Origin: Bacillota bacterium | Lineage (GTDB): Bacteria; Bacillota; Clostridia; Peptostreptococcales; Anaerovoracaceae | Assembly: GCA_017442785.1 (NCBI GenBank) | Contig: JAFRZB010000003.1 | Coordinates: 1-34,398 of the forward strand | Length of the DNA: 34,398 nt | Direction: 5' to 3' | The notes under the pieces: model-generated | Told to the model about the DNA's origin: nothing | Seen by the model: the letters and a program-made list of their open reading frames with translations, nothing else | Databases searched by the model: none | Position numbers and translations under genes: made by a program | Part shown: piece after piece, positions 14,789-24,186 of the stretch | How positions within the stretch are numbered: the stretch's first letter is position 1 | Layout: the number at the start of each line of letters is the position of its first letter

Positions 14789-15406
14789 ATGGCTGGCGAA
14801 AAGAAAGCAAGGATAGCCGTGCTGGTATCCGGCGGCGGAACTAATCTTCAGGCGCTGATAGACGCGCAGAAGTCCGGGATCATAAAGAGCGGCGAGATAG
14901 TCCTGGTGGTATCCAACAAGACGGGGGCGTATGCCCTTGAAAGGGCGGAGAAGGCGGGGATAAAGGCCGTAACGCTTACCAGAAAGGCCTGCGGCGGAAA
15001 GGAGGGCTTCGAAAAGGCCCTTTGCGAGCTGCTGGAGGCAGAGAAGATAGACCTCATAGTGCTTGCCGGTTTCCTTGCGATACTGAGCGCGGACTTTACC
15101 TCAAGGTATCCGGAGCGCATAATAAACGTGCACCCGTCTCTTATCCCGAGCTTTTGCGGCGAGGGCTTCTACGGGCTTACAGTGCACGAGAGAGCGCTTG
15201 AGTACGGCGTGAAGGTCACCGGAGCCACGGTGCATTTTGTCAACGAGATCCCCGACGGAGGAAAGATAATACTCCAGAAGGCGGTATACATAGAGGACGG
15301 GGACACCCCGGAGGTGCTGCAGCGCCGCGTAATGGAGCAGGCTGAGTGGATCATCCTGCCTCAGGCGGTGGAAAAGGTCAGCGCGGACATAGTAAACAAA
15401 GCATAG
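14789..15406 (+). CDS. purN: Phosphoribosylglycinamide formyltransferase (10-formyl-THF)
   Basis: A 205-aa enzyme formylating GAR from 10-formyltetrahydrofolate. It has R-I-A-V-L-V-S-G-G-G-T-N-L-Q-A-L at the N-terminus, then I-N-V-H-P-S-L-I-P with the catalytic Asn and His, and I-P-D-G-G-K-I with the catalytic Asp. The loop after the His reads S-F-C-G-E-G-F-Y-G, a clostridial variant of the usual P-x-Y-x-G. Two ATGs are adjacent (14786 and 14789); GGAGG at 14779-14783 is 5 nt from the second, which I prefer. The REP copy ends 4-5 nt before that ribosome binding site, so a hairpin there could affect its use. Confidence 0.94.
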   Translation: MAGEKKARIAVLVSGGGTNLQALIDAQKSGIIKSGEIVLVVSNKTGAYALERAEKAGIKAVTLTRKACGGKEGFEKALCELLEAEKIDLIVLAGFLAILSADFTSRYPERIINVHPSLIPSFCGEGFYGLTVHERALEYGVKVTGATVHFVNEIPDGGKIILQKAVYIEDGDTPEVLQRRVMEQAEWIILPQAVEKVSADIVNKA

Positions 15407-15427
15407 CAGATATACAGGAGGAAAGAG

Positions 15428-16057
15428 ATGGATCTTATTAAGTTCCTTAAGGAAACAAGCTACCCCGGACGCGGGATCGTCATCGGAAACAACGTGGCGT
15501 ACTACTGGATAATGGGCCGTTCCGAGAACAGCCGCAACCGCATATTCGCGCTCACTGAGGACGGGATAGAGACCCGCGCCTTTGACGAGAGCAAGGTGGC
15601 GGACCCGAGCCTTATAATATATCATCCGGTGCGCGACACCGAAAAGGGTCTGATCGTAACCAACGGCAACCAGACCGACACCATAGCCGACATGGGATGC
15701 TTCAAGAAGGCCCTCATGACCCGCGAGTACGAGCCGGACGAACCGAACTGGACTCCGCGCATCTCCGCCATGATATACAAGGATGGAAGCTTCGACATCT
15801 CCATCCTTAAGCACTTAGGCGGCACGTGCCTTCGCGAGTTCTTCTGCTACGAGAAGGCAGCCGAGGGCAAGGGCTACTTTATAAGCACCTACCAGGGCGA
15901 CGGCAAGCCGCTGCCCAGCTTTGCGGGCGAGCCCATAGAAGTGGATCTTCCCACCCCGGACGAGCTCTGGAAGGCTCTTAACATCGACAATAAGGTCTCG
16001 CTGTATACCAACGTGGGCGGCGAGGTAAGGATATTCAACAAGCACCTGGGAGATTAA
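15428..16057 (+). CDS. PurO-like IMP cyclohydrolase
   Basis: A 209-aa protein of the archaeal-type IMP cyclohydrolase family (PurO), which closes FAICAR to IMP. Recognisable stretches are P-G-R-G-I-V-I-G-N near the start, Y-W-I-M-G-R-S-E-N-S-R-N-R, and T-P-R-I-S-A-M in the middle. The usual bacterial solution is one PurH protein with both activities. Here this gene sits 10 nt upstream of a stand-alone AICAR transformylase, so the pair replaces PurH. GGAGG is upstream of the ATG. It is 21 nt after purN. Confidence 0.88.
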   Translation: MDLIKFLKETSYPGRGIVIGNNVAYYWIMGRSENSRNRIFALTEDGIETRAFDESKVADPSLIIYHPVRDTEKGLIVTNGNQTDTIADMGCFKKALMTREYEPDEPNWTPRISAMIYKDGSFDISILKHLGGTCLREFFCYEKAAEGKGYFISTYQGDGKPLPSFAGEPIEVDLPTPDELWKALNIDNKVSLYTNVGGEVRIFNKHLGD

Positions 16058-16067
16058 GGAGAAAGAG

Positions 16068-17243
16068 ATGAAAACATTTGAACTAAAGTACGGATGCAAC
16101 CCCAACCAGAAGCCGGCCTTCGTAAGCATGAAGGACGGATCCGAGCTTCCCTTCACCATACTCAACGGACGCCCCGGATACATCAACTTCATGGACGCCC
16201 TCAACTCCTACCAGCTGGTAAAGGAGCTCAAGGAGGCCACAGGCCTTCCGAGCGCTGCCAGCTTTAAGCACGTATCCCCGGCAGGAGCTGCCGTGGCAAA
16301 GCCGCTTACGGACATCGACAGGAAGATATACTTCGTGGAGCAGGAGAGCGTATCTCCCATAGCAAGCGCCTACATCAGGGCCCGCGGAGCCGACAGGCTC
16401 TGCTCCTACGGAGACTGGGCAGCGCTCTCCGACGTCTGCGACGCGGATGTCGCCAACTACCTTAAGCTGGAGGTGTCCGACGGAATAATCGCCCCGGGAT
16501 ATACCGACGAGGCCCTTGAGATACTCAAGACCAAGAAGGGCGGAAAGTACAACGTCATACAGATAGACGAGAACTACGTCTGCGCTCCTCAGGAATGCAA
16601 GGACGTCTACGGAATAACCTTCGAGCAGGGACACAACAACTTCAAGATCAACGAGGACCTGCTCAAGAACATAGTTACAAAGAACAAGGAGCTCCCCAAG
16701 GAGGCCGTCACGGACATGATAGTCTCCCTGATAACCCTTAAGTACACCCAGAGCAACTCCGTCTGCTACGTAAAGGACGGCATGGCCATAGGCGTAGGCG
16801 CCGGCCAGCAGAGCCGCATCCACTGCACAAGGCTTGCCGGAAGCAAGGCCGACAACTGGTATCTGCGCCAGTGCCCGAAGGTCCTGAGCCTGCCCTGGAA
16901 GGAGAACGTGCGCCGTCCCGACAGAGACAACGCCATAGACGTATACACCTCCGACGAGTACGAGGACATACTCCGCGACGGCGAGTGGCAGAAGGTGTTC
17001 ACGGAAAAGCCCGAGGTCCTTACCGCAGAGGAAAAGAAGGCCTGGATAGCCACTCAGAGCGGCGTCACGGTAGGCTCCGACGCGTTCTTCCCCTTCGGTG
17101 ACAACATCGAAAGAGCCCGCAAGTCCGGAGCCGCATACATTGCCGAGCCGGGCGGATCCATAAGGGACGACAACGTCATAGAGACAGCGGATAAGTACAA
17201 CATGGTGATGGCCTTTACAGGAATGAGGCTCTTCCACCACTGA
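16068..17243 (+). CDS. AICAR formyltransferase (PurH transformylase domain only)
   Basis: A 391-aa enzyme formylating AICAR to FAICAR with 10-formyl-THF. It resembles the C-terminal part of PurH: L-K-Y-G-C-N-P-N-Q-K-P near the start, L-N-G-R-P-G-Y-I-N-F-M-D-A-L-N, then F-K-H-V-S-P-A-G, the catalytic Lys-His motif. The N-terminal cyclohydrolase domain of PurH is absent and the separate PurO-like gene just upstream should supply it. GGAG precedes the ATG. It is 10 nt after the PurO-like gene; the LRR membrane protein follows after 19 nt. Confidence 0.92.
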   Translation: MKTFELKYGCNPNQKPAFVSMKDGSELPFTILNGRPGYINFMDALNSYQLVKELKEATGLPSAASFKHVSPAGAAVAKPLTDIDRKIYFVEQESVSPIASAYIRARGADRLCSYGDWAALSDVCDADVANYLKLEVSDGIIAPGYTDEALEILKTKKGGKYNVIQIDENYVCAPQECKDVYGITFEQGHNNFKINEDLLKNIVTKNKELPKEAVTDMIVSLITLKYTQSNSVCYVKDGMAIGVGAGQQSRIHCTRLAGSKADNWYLRQCPKVLSLPWKENVRRPDRDNAIDVYTSDEYEDILRDGEWQKVFTEKPEVLTAEEKKAWIATQSGVTVGSDAFFPFGDNIERARKSGAAYIAEPGGSIRDDNVIETADKYNMVMAFTGMRLFHH

Positions 17244-17262
17244 TAAATACATTCCCGGGATC

Positions 17263-18939
17263 ATGGGACGCAGCGAAAAAAGCAAAAAGAAAAAAATAAT
17301 ACTTGCGGCGGTCATAGCGGCAATTGCCGCTGCTGCCGTCATAGGGGCGCTGACGGCTACCAGTAATCTGGTCTGGTTCAGGCACGGCGTGCACTTTAAG
17401 AACACCGCCTCCCTGTCCCACAGGCTGGAAGCGGGGGAGACCGCAAAGCTGGACCTTCTTCCGCGGCTGTCCACAGCGGACTTTAAGGACAGCGAGAGCT
17501 ACGAGGAGCTCTACAGCTGGGCCAAGGCGCATCCCGATATCCACGTAGTCTACGACGTAAAGCTCCCGGCGGGGGCCTCATACGATCCTGTAAGCCGCAC
17601 GGCGGATCTTTCTGCTCTGGACCACGATGCCGCGGAGGTGACGTCCAACCAGAAGGTCCGGTACATCCTGGGGCTCGAGGGCGTCAGGCTCGGCCTTTCG
17701 GACTGGACCCTGCAGCAGATGGAAGCCTATGCGGAGCACTATCCGGACTGGCGCATAGAAGGAAGCAAGGAGCTCGGCCGCGTGGGTGCGGAAGAGTTCG
17801 CTGCATACAGAAAGGCCATGCCCGGGGTCGAGCTTACCGGCGAGGTAATGCTTGGAAATGCGGCTGTCCCGATAAAGGCCGAAAGCGCTGTGCTGGCCGG
17901 CCTTGACGAGGCTGGCTTTAAGGACCTTGGCGAGGCGGCTGACTTTATGCCGGCTCTTAAGAGCGTGGATTTCGGGGAGGATCCCGAAGGCCATGCGATG
18001 CTGCCTCAGGTCTACGCCTTCCTTAAGGCTCACCCGGACATTAAGGTGGACTATAAGTTTACCGTCTTCGACCGTACCCCAGGGATACACGACATAAAGC
18101 TGGACTTAAACCACAGGAAGATGACGGACCAGGGCGCGGAAGTCCGTGAGGTGATAGCATGCATGCCCGACCTTAAGTGGCTGGACATGGACAGCTGCGG
18201 CGTGGACGACGAGCACATGGCCGCCATCAGGGATGATTTCCCGGGCGTAAAGGTGGTATGGCGCATATGGTTCGGTCCGAGGAAGACCTATTCCGTAAGG
18301 ACGAACGTCATAAGGATACTGGCAAGCGCTCCGGAAAGCGCGGGCAGCCTTACACCGGCCTCAACGCAGTCCCTTAAGTACTGCACGGACGTGAAGTATC
18401 TGGACATAGGCCACAACGAGTACCTGTACAACATAGATTTCGTAAAATACATGCCTGACCTTGAGGTGTTCATAGTCATGGACGGCACCATAAGCGACAT
18501 CTCATTGCTGGCGGGCTGCAGGCATCTGGAGTATCTGGAGCTGTTCACCAACAGGATAACGGATCTTACTCCGCTGTCCGAGCTCAGCGAGCTTAAGCAC
18601 CTGAACATCTGCTGGAACAGAAAGTTGGCGGACATAAGCCCGATCTACGGACTGGATCTTGAAAGGCTCTGGATAGGATGCCTGACGCAGGTCCCCAAGG
18701 AGCAGATAGATAAGTACAGGGAGCTGCACCCGGACTGCATAGTAAACGACGAAGTACTGGATTCCCATACCGACTGGCGCTGGGACAAGGACAGGAACTA
18801 CTATCCAAGGTACGCGCTTTTAAGGCAGCAGCTCGGGTATCACTACCCGGAGGGCGGTACGGACTACGTGTTCTACTGGATGGATCCTTTGTACGCGCCT
18901 CACGACGATTCCGTAACAGATCCGCTCTGCCCGTACTGA
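17263..18939 (+). CDS. Membrane-anchored leucine-rich-repeat-type protein inside the pur operon
   Basis: A 558-aa protein. Residues 1-12 are basic (K-K-K-K), followed by one hydrophobic segment (about 12-31). This predicts an N-terminally anchored protein with most of its length outside the cell. Residues about 60-370 hold several D-x-H-P-D-I-x-V-x-Y-type segments that I cannot assign to a family. Residues about 377-470 are leucine-rich repeats of roughly 22 residues, as in Y-L-D-I-G-H-N, L-E-Y-L-E-L-F-T-N-R-I and L-K-H-L-N-I-C-W-N. The C-terminus is rich in Trp and Tyr. The start at 17263 lacks a clear ribosome binding site, but the membrane segment fixes it closely. It lies between the AICAR transformylase gene and purD, all co-directional. 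It is no purine enzyme I know; a binding or sensing role is possible. Confidence 0.7.
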   Translation: MGRSEKSKKKKIILAAVIAAIAAAAVIGALTATSNLVWFRHGVHFKNTASLSHRLEAGETAKLDLLPRLSTADFKDSESYEELYSWAKAHPDIHVVYDVKLPAGASYDPVSRTADLSALDHDAAEVTSNQKVRYILGLEGVRLGLSDWTLQQMEAYAEHYPDWRIEGSKELGRVGAEEFAAYRKAMPGVELTGEVMLGNAAVPIKAESAVLAGLDEAGFKDLGEAADFMPALKSVDFGEDPEGHAMLPQVYAFLKAHPDIKVDYKFTVFDRTPGIHDIKLDLNHRKMTDQGAEVREVIACMPDLKWLDMDSCGVDDEHMAAIRDDFPGVKVVWRIWFGPRKTYSVRTNVIRILASAPESAGSLTPASTQSLKYCTDVKYLDIGHNEYLYNIDFVKYMPDLEVFIVMDGTISDISLLAGCRHLEYLELFTNRITDLTPLSELSELKHLNICWNRKLADISPIYGLDLERLWIGCLTQVPKEQIDKYRELHPDCIVNDEVLDSHTDWRWDKDRNYYPRYALLRQQLGYHYPEGGTDYVFYWMDPLYAPHDDSVTDPLCPY

Positions 18940-18998
18940 TCCCGGGCGCAGGAGCATAGAAAATAAAAGCATTTGATATTCAGAAGGGAGAAGCAAAC

Positions 18999-20264
18999 AT
19001 GAAGATCCTTGTTGTAGGAGGCGGCGGAAGAGAGCACGCCATAATCAAGAAGATAAAGGAGAACCCGTCCGTGGACGCCATCTACGCGCTGCCCGGAAAC
19101 GCCGGCATGGCGGAGGACGCGGACTGCGTGAATATAAGCGCCTCGGATCTCGACGGGATAGTGAGCTTTGCCAAGGGGCACGGCGTGGACTACGCCGTAG
19201 TTGCTCCCGACAACCCGCTGGTTGACGGATGCGTGGACAGGCTCGAGGCAGAGGGCATACCGTGCTTCGGACCGCGCGCAAATGCCGCGATAATAGAGGG
19301 CAGCAAGGTCTTCTCCAAGAACCTGATGAAGAAATACGGCATTCCGACGGCTGCCTACGAGGTGTTCACTGACGCCAGGAAGGCCCTGGAATATGTAAAG
19401 ACCTGCCCCATACCCACAGTAGTAAAGGCCGACGGTCTGGCTCTGGGCAAGGGCGTAATAATAGCAGAGACCCGCAAGGACGCCGAGGACGCCATAGTCT
19501 CCATAATGGAGGACAAGAAGTTCGGCGCCAGCGGCAACAGCATAGTAATAGAAGAGTTCCTGGAAGGACCGGAGGTATCCGTGCTGTCCTTTACCGACGG
19601 CAAGGTGGTGGTGCCTATGGTATCCTCCATGGACCACAAGAGAGCCCTGGACGGAGACAAGGGACTCAACACCGGCGGCATGGGCACCATTGCTCCTAAC
19701 CCGTACTACACGGAGGAGATAGCGGAGCGCTGCATGAAGGAGATCTTCATCCCCACCATGGACGCCATGAACAAGGAAAACAGGACCTTCAAGGGCTGCC
19801 TTTATTTCGGCCTTATGCTGTGCAAGGACGGCCCGAAGGTGATAGAATATAACTGCCGCTTCGGAGACCCGGAGACCCAGGTGGTGCTGCCGCTACTTAA
19901 GAGCGACCTTCTTACCGTAATGCAGGCCGTGACTGACGAGCGCCTTGCCGAGACTCCGGTAGAGTTCTCAGACGGAGCGGCGTGCTGCGTGGTAGTAGCG
20001 TCCGAGGGCTATCCGGGAAGCTACGAGAAGGGCAAGCCCCTCGTCATCGAGGACGAGGTAAAGGACAAGGTCTTCGTTGCCGGAGCTGCCTTCAGGAACG
20101 GCATCCTGGTGACCAACGGAGGCCGCGTGCTGGGCTGCACGGCTACTGCGGAGGATCTCCCTTCTGCCATAGAGGCCGCCTACAAGGTAGTGGAGAAGGT
20201 ACACTTCGAGAACGCATACTGCAGAAAGGACATAGGCGCCAAGGCACTTAAGGCGCTCAGATAA
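18999..20264 (+). CDS. purD: Phosphoribosylamine-glycine ligase (GAR synthetase)
   Basis: A 421-aa ATP-grasp enzyme joining phosphoribosylamine and glycine. It begins M-K-I-L-V-V-G-G-G-G-R-E-H-A-I. The ATP-grasp stretch is V-K-A-D-G-L-A-L-G-K-G-V, and N-T-G-G-M-G-T-I-A-P-N-P-Y and Y-N-C-R-F-G-D-P-E-T-Q-V follow. Full length for the family. GGGAG lies before the ATG. It takes the unstable product of the upstream PurF-like enzyme. purL starts 11 nt after it. Confidence 0.96.
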   Translation: MKILVVGGGGREHAIIKKIKENPSVDAIYALPGNAGMAEDADCVNISASDLDGIVSFAKGHGVDYAVVAPDNPLVDGCVDRLEAEGIPCFGPRANAAIIEGSKVFSKNLMKKYGIPTAAYEVFTDARKALEYVKTCPIPTVVKADGLALGKGVIIAETRKDAEDAIVSIMEDKKFGASGNSIVIEEFLEGPEVSVLSFTDGKVVVPMVSSMDHKRALDGDKGLNTGGMGTIAPNPYYTEEIAERCMKEIFIPTMDAMNKENRTFKGCLYFGLMLCKDGPKVIEYNCRFGDPETQVVLPLLKSDLLTVMQAVTDERLAETPVEFSDGAACCVVVASEGYPGSYEKGKPLVIEDEVKDKVFVAGAAFRNGILVTNGGRVLGCTATAEDLPSAIEAAYKVVEKVHFENAYCRKDIGAKALKALR

Positions 20265-20275
20265 AAGGAGCAGAC

Positions 20276-23200
20276 ATGGTCTACAGAGTTTATTCAGAGA
20301 AGAAGAAGGAGTTCGCGCACGAGGCAAAGGCACTGCTGCTGGAGGCTAACAAGCTTCTGGGCATAGAAGGGCTTAAGGACGTAAGGGTAATAAACCGTTA
20401 CGACGCGGAGAAGATAAGGCCGGAGCTCTTCGAATACGCCAAGACGGCGGTGTTCTCGGAGCCCCAGGTGGATATCTGCACGGAGACGCCGGACCTTAAA
20501 GGCGCTTCGGTCTTTGCGGTGGAATATCTTCCCGGACAGTTCGATCAGCGCGCGGATTCCGCGGCGCAGTGCATACAGCTGATCTCCCAGGAGGAGAGAC
20601 CGCTGGTGCGTTCCGCCAAGGTCTACGCTCTCTACGGAGATCTTTCGGACGATGACATAGCCGAGATAAAGAAGTACGTGATAAACCCTGTGGAGGCCAG
20701 AGAGGCTTCGCTGGACATCCCCGATACTCTGGAGATGAGCTACGCGGTGCCCGAGAGCGTAGCGGTCCTGGACGGCTTCCTTGCCCTTGATGAGCAGGGC
20801 CTTTCCGACTTCATAAAAGCCAACGGCCTTGCCATGGACCTTGCGGACATAAAGTTCTGCCAGGACTACTTTAAGACCGAGGGCCGCTGCCCCACGATCA
20901 CCGAGATAAAGGTAATAGACACCTACTGGTCCGACCACTGCCGCCATACCACCTTCGGGACCATAATCGACAGCGTCACCTTTGAGGACGAGCTGCTGCA
21001 GGACACCTGGAACGACTACATCGCCGTGCGCAAGGAGCTCGGCAGGACCAAGCCGGTATGCCTTATGGACCTTGGCACCATAGGCGCTAAATATCTTAAG
21101 GCGAAGGGCCTTCTGGACAAGCTGGACGAGTCCGAGGAGGTGAACGCCTGCACCGTAAAGCTGGATGTTGAGATAGAGGGCAAAAAGGAGCCCTGGCTGC
21201 TTCTTTTCAAGAATGAGACCCACAACCACCCGACGGAGATAGAGCCCTTCGGCGGCGCCGCCACCTGCATAGGCGGAGCCATCAGAGACCCGCTCTCCGG
21301 AAGGTCTTATGTATACGCGGCCATGAGAGTCACCGGCGCTGCGGATCCGACAGTTCCGATCAGCCAGACCATACCCGGAAAGCTCCCCCAGAGGAAGCTC
21401 GTATCCACCGCAGCCGCAGGATATTCCTCCTACGGCAATCAGATAGGCCTTGCCACAGGCATAGTAGACGAGCTCTACCACCCGGGCTACGCAGCCAAGC
21501 ACATGGAGATAGGGGCCGTGATCGCCGCCGCACCTGCTGAGAACGTGCGCAGGGAAAGGCCGTCCGCAGGAGATGCGGTGATACTCCTGGGCGGAAGCAC
21601 CGGACGCGACGGAATAGGCGGAGCCACCGGTTCCTCCAAGGCCCACGACGTCCATTCCGTAGAGAACTGCGGGGCGGAGGTCCAGAAAGGAAACGCGCCC
21701 GAGGAAAGAAAGCTCCAGAGGCTCTTCAGGAACGCTGCAGCCGCAAAGATGATAAAGCGCTGCAACGACTTCGGCGCGGGCGGAGTATCCGTTGCCATAG
21801 GAGAGCTGGCTGACGGTCTTACTGTGGACCTTAACGCGGTGCCCAAGAAGTACGAGGGTCTGGACGGCACGGAGCTTGCAATAAGCGAGAGCCAGGAGAG
21901 GATGGCGGTGGTAGTAGCCGCAGAAGACGTTCCTGCCTTCCTTGAGCTTGCCGCATCCGAGAACCTTCAGGCAGTGCAGGTGGCGACTGTCACCGAGGAG
22001 CCCAGACTGGTGCTCTCCTGGAACGGTCAGAAGATAGTGGATATCAGCAGGGAGTTCCTCAACTCCAACGGCGCTGAGAAGCATATAGAAGTAGAAGTAG
22101 CGAAGTCCTGGCCGGAGAGAAGGAAGATCAACGGCGAGACCTTCGCCGAAAAATACATAGCCATGGCCGAGAGCCTCAACTGCTGCTCAAGGCGCGGCCT
22201 TTCCGAAAGGTTCGACTCCACCATAGGCGCGGGCACCGTCCTGATGCCCTTCGGCGGTAAGAACCAGATGACGCCCATCCAGGCCATGGTCAACAAGATA
22301 TCCGTAGAGGACAGGGACACGGACACCTGCTCCGTAATGTCCTGGGGCTACAACCCCTTCCTCACCGAGAGCTCCCCGTACCACGGCGCGTACACCGCTG
22401 TGGTGGAATCCGCCGCCAAGCTGGTTGCCACGGGCGCGGAGTTTAAGGACGTATACCTCACCTTCCAGGAGTACTTCGAAAAGCTCGGAAGGGACAGCAA
22501 AAAGTGGGGCAAGCCGCTGGCTGCTCTTCTGGGAGCCTTCAGGGCACAGAAGGAGCTCGGCATAGCTGCCATCGGAGGGAAGGACTCCATGTCCGGTTCC
22601 TTCGAGGACATACACGTTCCGCCGACGCTTGTATCGTTCGCGGTGACAGACGAAAAGATAGAGAATATCATAAGCCCCGAGTTCAAGTGCGTGGGAAGCT
22701 CCGTCTTAAGGATCTCCCCCAGGCTTGGAAAGGACAGGCTCCCCGAGGCACAGTCCCTGCTGGCGCTGTTCGGGTACATCACCATGCTCCAGAGGAGCGG
22801 CGCGGTCCTGGCCTGCTATACACCCGGCATGGGCGGCACTGCGGAGGCGATATTCAAGATGTGCATAGGAAACGGCTTCGGATTTAAGTTCGACGACGGC
22901 CTTGCCGCCGTGGACACCAGGCTGTTCAACTACGACTACGGCAGCTTCATAGTAGAGCTCGGAGAGGCGCCGGACGGCATATTCTCCCAGGATCAGATCC
23001 CCGAAGGCGTGAGCGTGGGCTTCCTCGGAAGGACCACTGACGACGGAAAGATCTCCCTCGGAGAGGAAGAGGTAGGCGTGGACATCATAACCGCGGCCTA
23101 CGAGAACAAGCTCGAGGGCATATACAGCTGCAACATAAAGCAGGAGATAGGCAAGGTGGAGAACATCAGCTTTGAAGCAGACGCCTGGGCGTCTCCTGCC

Positions 23201-24010
23201 GTAAAGACAGCAAAGCCGAAGCTCCTTATACCGGTCTTCCCCGGCACCAACTGCGAGTACGACAGCGCCAAGGCTGCCGCGGCCGCAGGTCTTGATCCGC
23301 AGATCATGGTCATAAGGAACCTCAGCTCCGACGACGTTTCAAGAAGCGTAGACGAGTTCGCAAAGGCGGCCTCCCAGTCCCAGATAATATTCATACCCGG
23401 CGGATTCTCCGGCGGAGACGAGCCGGAAGGCAGCGCCAAGTTCATTACAGCGTTCTTCAGGAACGGCGCTGTAAAAGAGCAGGTCACGGAGCTGCTCGAA
23501 AGGCGTGACGGACTGATGCTCGGAATATGCAACGGCTTCCAGGCGCTTGTAAAGCTCGGTCTGGTTCCCTACGGAAAGATCGTCGATACCGACGCGGACA
23601 GCCCGACGCTCACATTCAACATCATAGCAAGGCATCAGTCGCGCATAGTCCGCACCCGCATCGCGAGCAACAAATCTCCGTGGCTGGCACTCACAAAGCC
23701 GGGCGAGATCTACAGCGTGCCCATCTCCCACGGCGAGGGACGCTTCATAGCAGGCGACGAGGAGCTCAGAAAACTCATCGAGAATGGTCAGGTCGCTACT
23801 CAGTACGTGGATCTCGACGGCATGGCCAGCGCTGACGTGCGCTTCAACCCCAACGGATCGGTGATGGCGATCGAAGGCATCACCAGCCCGGACGGAAGGG
23901 TGCTCGGAAAGATGGGCCACTCGGAGCGTGTCGGCAAGGGCCTCTACAGGAACGTTCCCGGAGACTACGACATAAAGCTCTTCGCTGCAGCGAAGGAATA
24001 CTTCAGGTAA
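20276..24010 (+). CDS. purL: Phosphoribosylformylglycinamidine synthase, single-chain
   Basis: A 1244-aa enzyme converting FGAR and glutamine to FGAM. It is the large one-chain clostridial type, with the PurS-, PurL- and PurQ-equivalent parts in one protein, so purS and purQ are not needed. The central part has Y-W-S-D-H-C-R-H-T-T-F, N-E-T-H-N-H-P-T-E-I-E-P-F-G-G-A and G-G-K-D-S-M-S-G. The C-terminal glutaminase has the nucleophile C1085 in G-I-C-N-G-F-Q and the H1152/E1154 pair in P-I-S-H-G-E-G-R-F. In contrast to the operon's PurF, its glutaminase looks complete. AAGGAG lies before the ATG. It is the last gene of the operon. Confidence 0.96.
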   Translation: MVYRVYSEKKKEFAHEAKALLLEANKLLGIEGLKDVRVINRYDAEKIRPELFEYAKTAVFSEPQVDICTETPDLKGASVFAVEYLPGQFDQRADSAAQCIQLISQEERPLVRSAKVYALYGDLSDDDIAEIKKYVINPVEAREASLDIPDTLEMSYAVPESVAVLDGFLALDEQGLSDFIKANGLAMDLADIKFCQDYFKTEGRCPTITEIKVIDTYWSDHCRHTTFGTIIDSVTFEDELLQDTWNDYIAVRKELGRTKPVCLMDLGTIGAKYLKAKGLLDKLDESEEVNACTVKLDVEIEGKKEPWLLLFKNETHNHPTEIEPFGGAATCIGGAIRDPLSGRSYVYAAMRVTGAADPTVPISQTIPGKLPQRKLVSTAAAGYSSYGNQIGLATGIVDELYHPGYAAKHMEIGAVIAAAPAENVRRERPSAGDAVILLGGSTGRDGIGGATGSSKAHDVHSVENCGAEVQKGNAPEERKLQRLFRNAAAAKMIKRCNDFGAGGVSVAIGELADGLTVDLNAVPKKYEGLDGTELAISESQERMAVVVAAEDVPAFLELAASENLQAVQVATVTEEPRLVLSWNGQKIVDISREFLNSNGAEKHIEVEVAKSWPERRKINGETFAEKYIAMAESLNCCSRRGLSERFDSTIGAGTVLMPFGGKNQMTPIQAMVNKISVEDRDTDTCSVMSWGYNPFLTESSPYHGAYTAVVESAAKLVATGAEFKDVYLTFQEYFEKLGRDSKKWGKPLAALLGAFRAQKELGIAAIGGKDSMSGSFEDIHVPPTLVSFAVTDEKIENIISPEFKCVGSSVLRISPRLGKDRLPEAQSLLALFGYITMLQRSGAVLACYTPGMGGTAEAIFKMCIGNGFGFKFDDGLAAVDTRLFNYDYGSFIVELGEAPDGIFSQDQIPEGVSVGFLGRTTDDGKISLGEEEVGVDIITAAYENKLEGIYSCNIKQEIGKVENISFEADAWASPAVKTAKPKLLIPVFPGTNCEYDSAKAAAAAGLDPQIMVIRNLSSDDVSRSVDEFAKAASQSQIIFIPGGFSGGDEPEGSAKFITAFFRNGAVKEQVTELLERRDGLMLGICNGFQALVKLGLVPYGKIVDTDADSPTLTFNIIARHQSRIVRTRIASNKSPWLALTKPGEIYSVPISHGEGRFIAGDEELRKLIENGQVATQYVDLDGMASADVRFNPNGSVMAIEGITSPDGRVLGKMGHSERVGKGLYRNVPGDYDIKLFAAAKEYFR

Positions 24011-24016
24011 AGAATG

Positions 24017-24057
24017 ATATCCCCCAGGGCAAACGTCCAGGGGGATATGACGTTTTT
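24017..24057 (+). terminator. Terminator region with two alternative hairpins after purL
   Basis: ATATCCCCC (24017-24025) pairs with GGGGGATAT (24040-24048). Alternatively AAACGTC (24031-24037) pairs with GACGTTT (24049-24055), which ends in the T-run 24053-24057. The two stems overlap and cannot form together. The second looks like the terminator proper. The following 24058-24114 shows nothing I recognise. Confidence 0.65.
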
Positions 24058-24114
24058 GGGCGAAAAGGCCGGCGATGGATTATTTTCATTGTGCTCCAAA
24101 TTTTTCGTCACGAC

Positions 24115-24143
24115 TTGACATTTTTTCAACTATAATGTATAAA
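24115..24143 (+). promoter_or_regulatory. Promoter of the adhesin gene
   Basis: TTGACA (24115-24120), a 17-nt spacer, then TATAAA (24138-24143). The expected start is near 24150. A second TATAAT at 24131 is too close to the -35 (10 nt) to be used with it. Confidence 0.85.
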
Positions 24144-24186
24144 GAAATATATTTATAAAAATGATTTTTATAAAGAGGGGACTATT

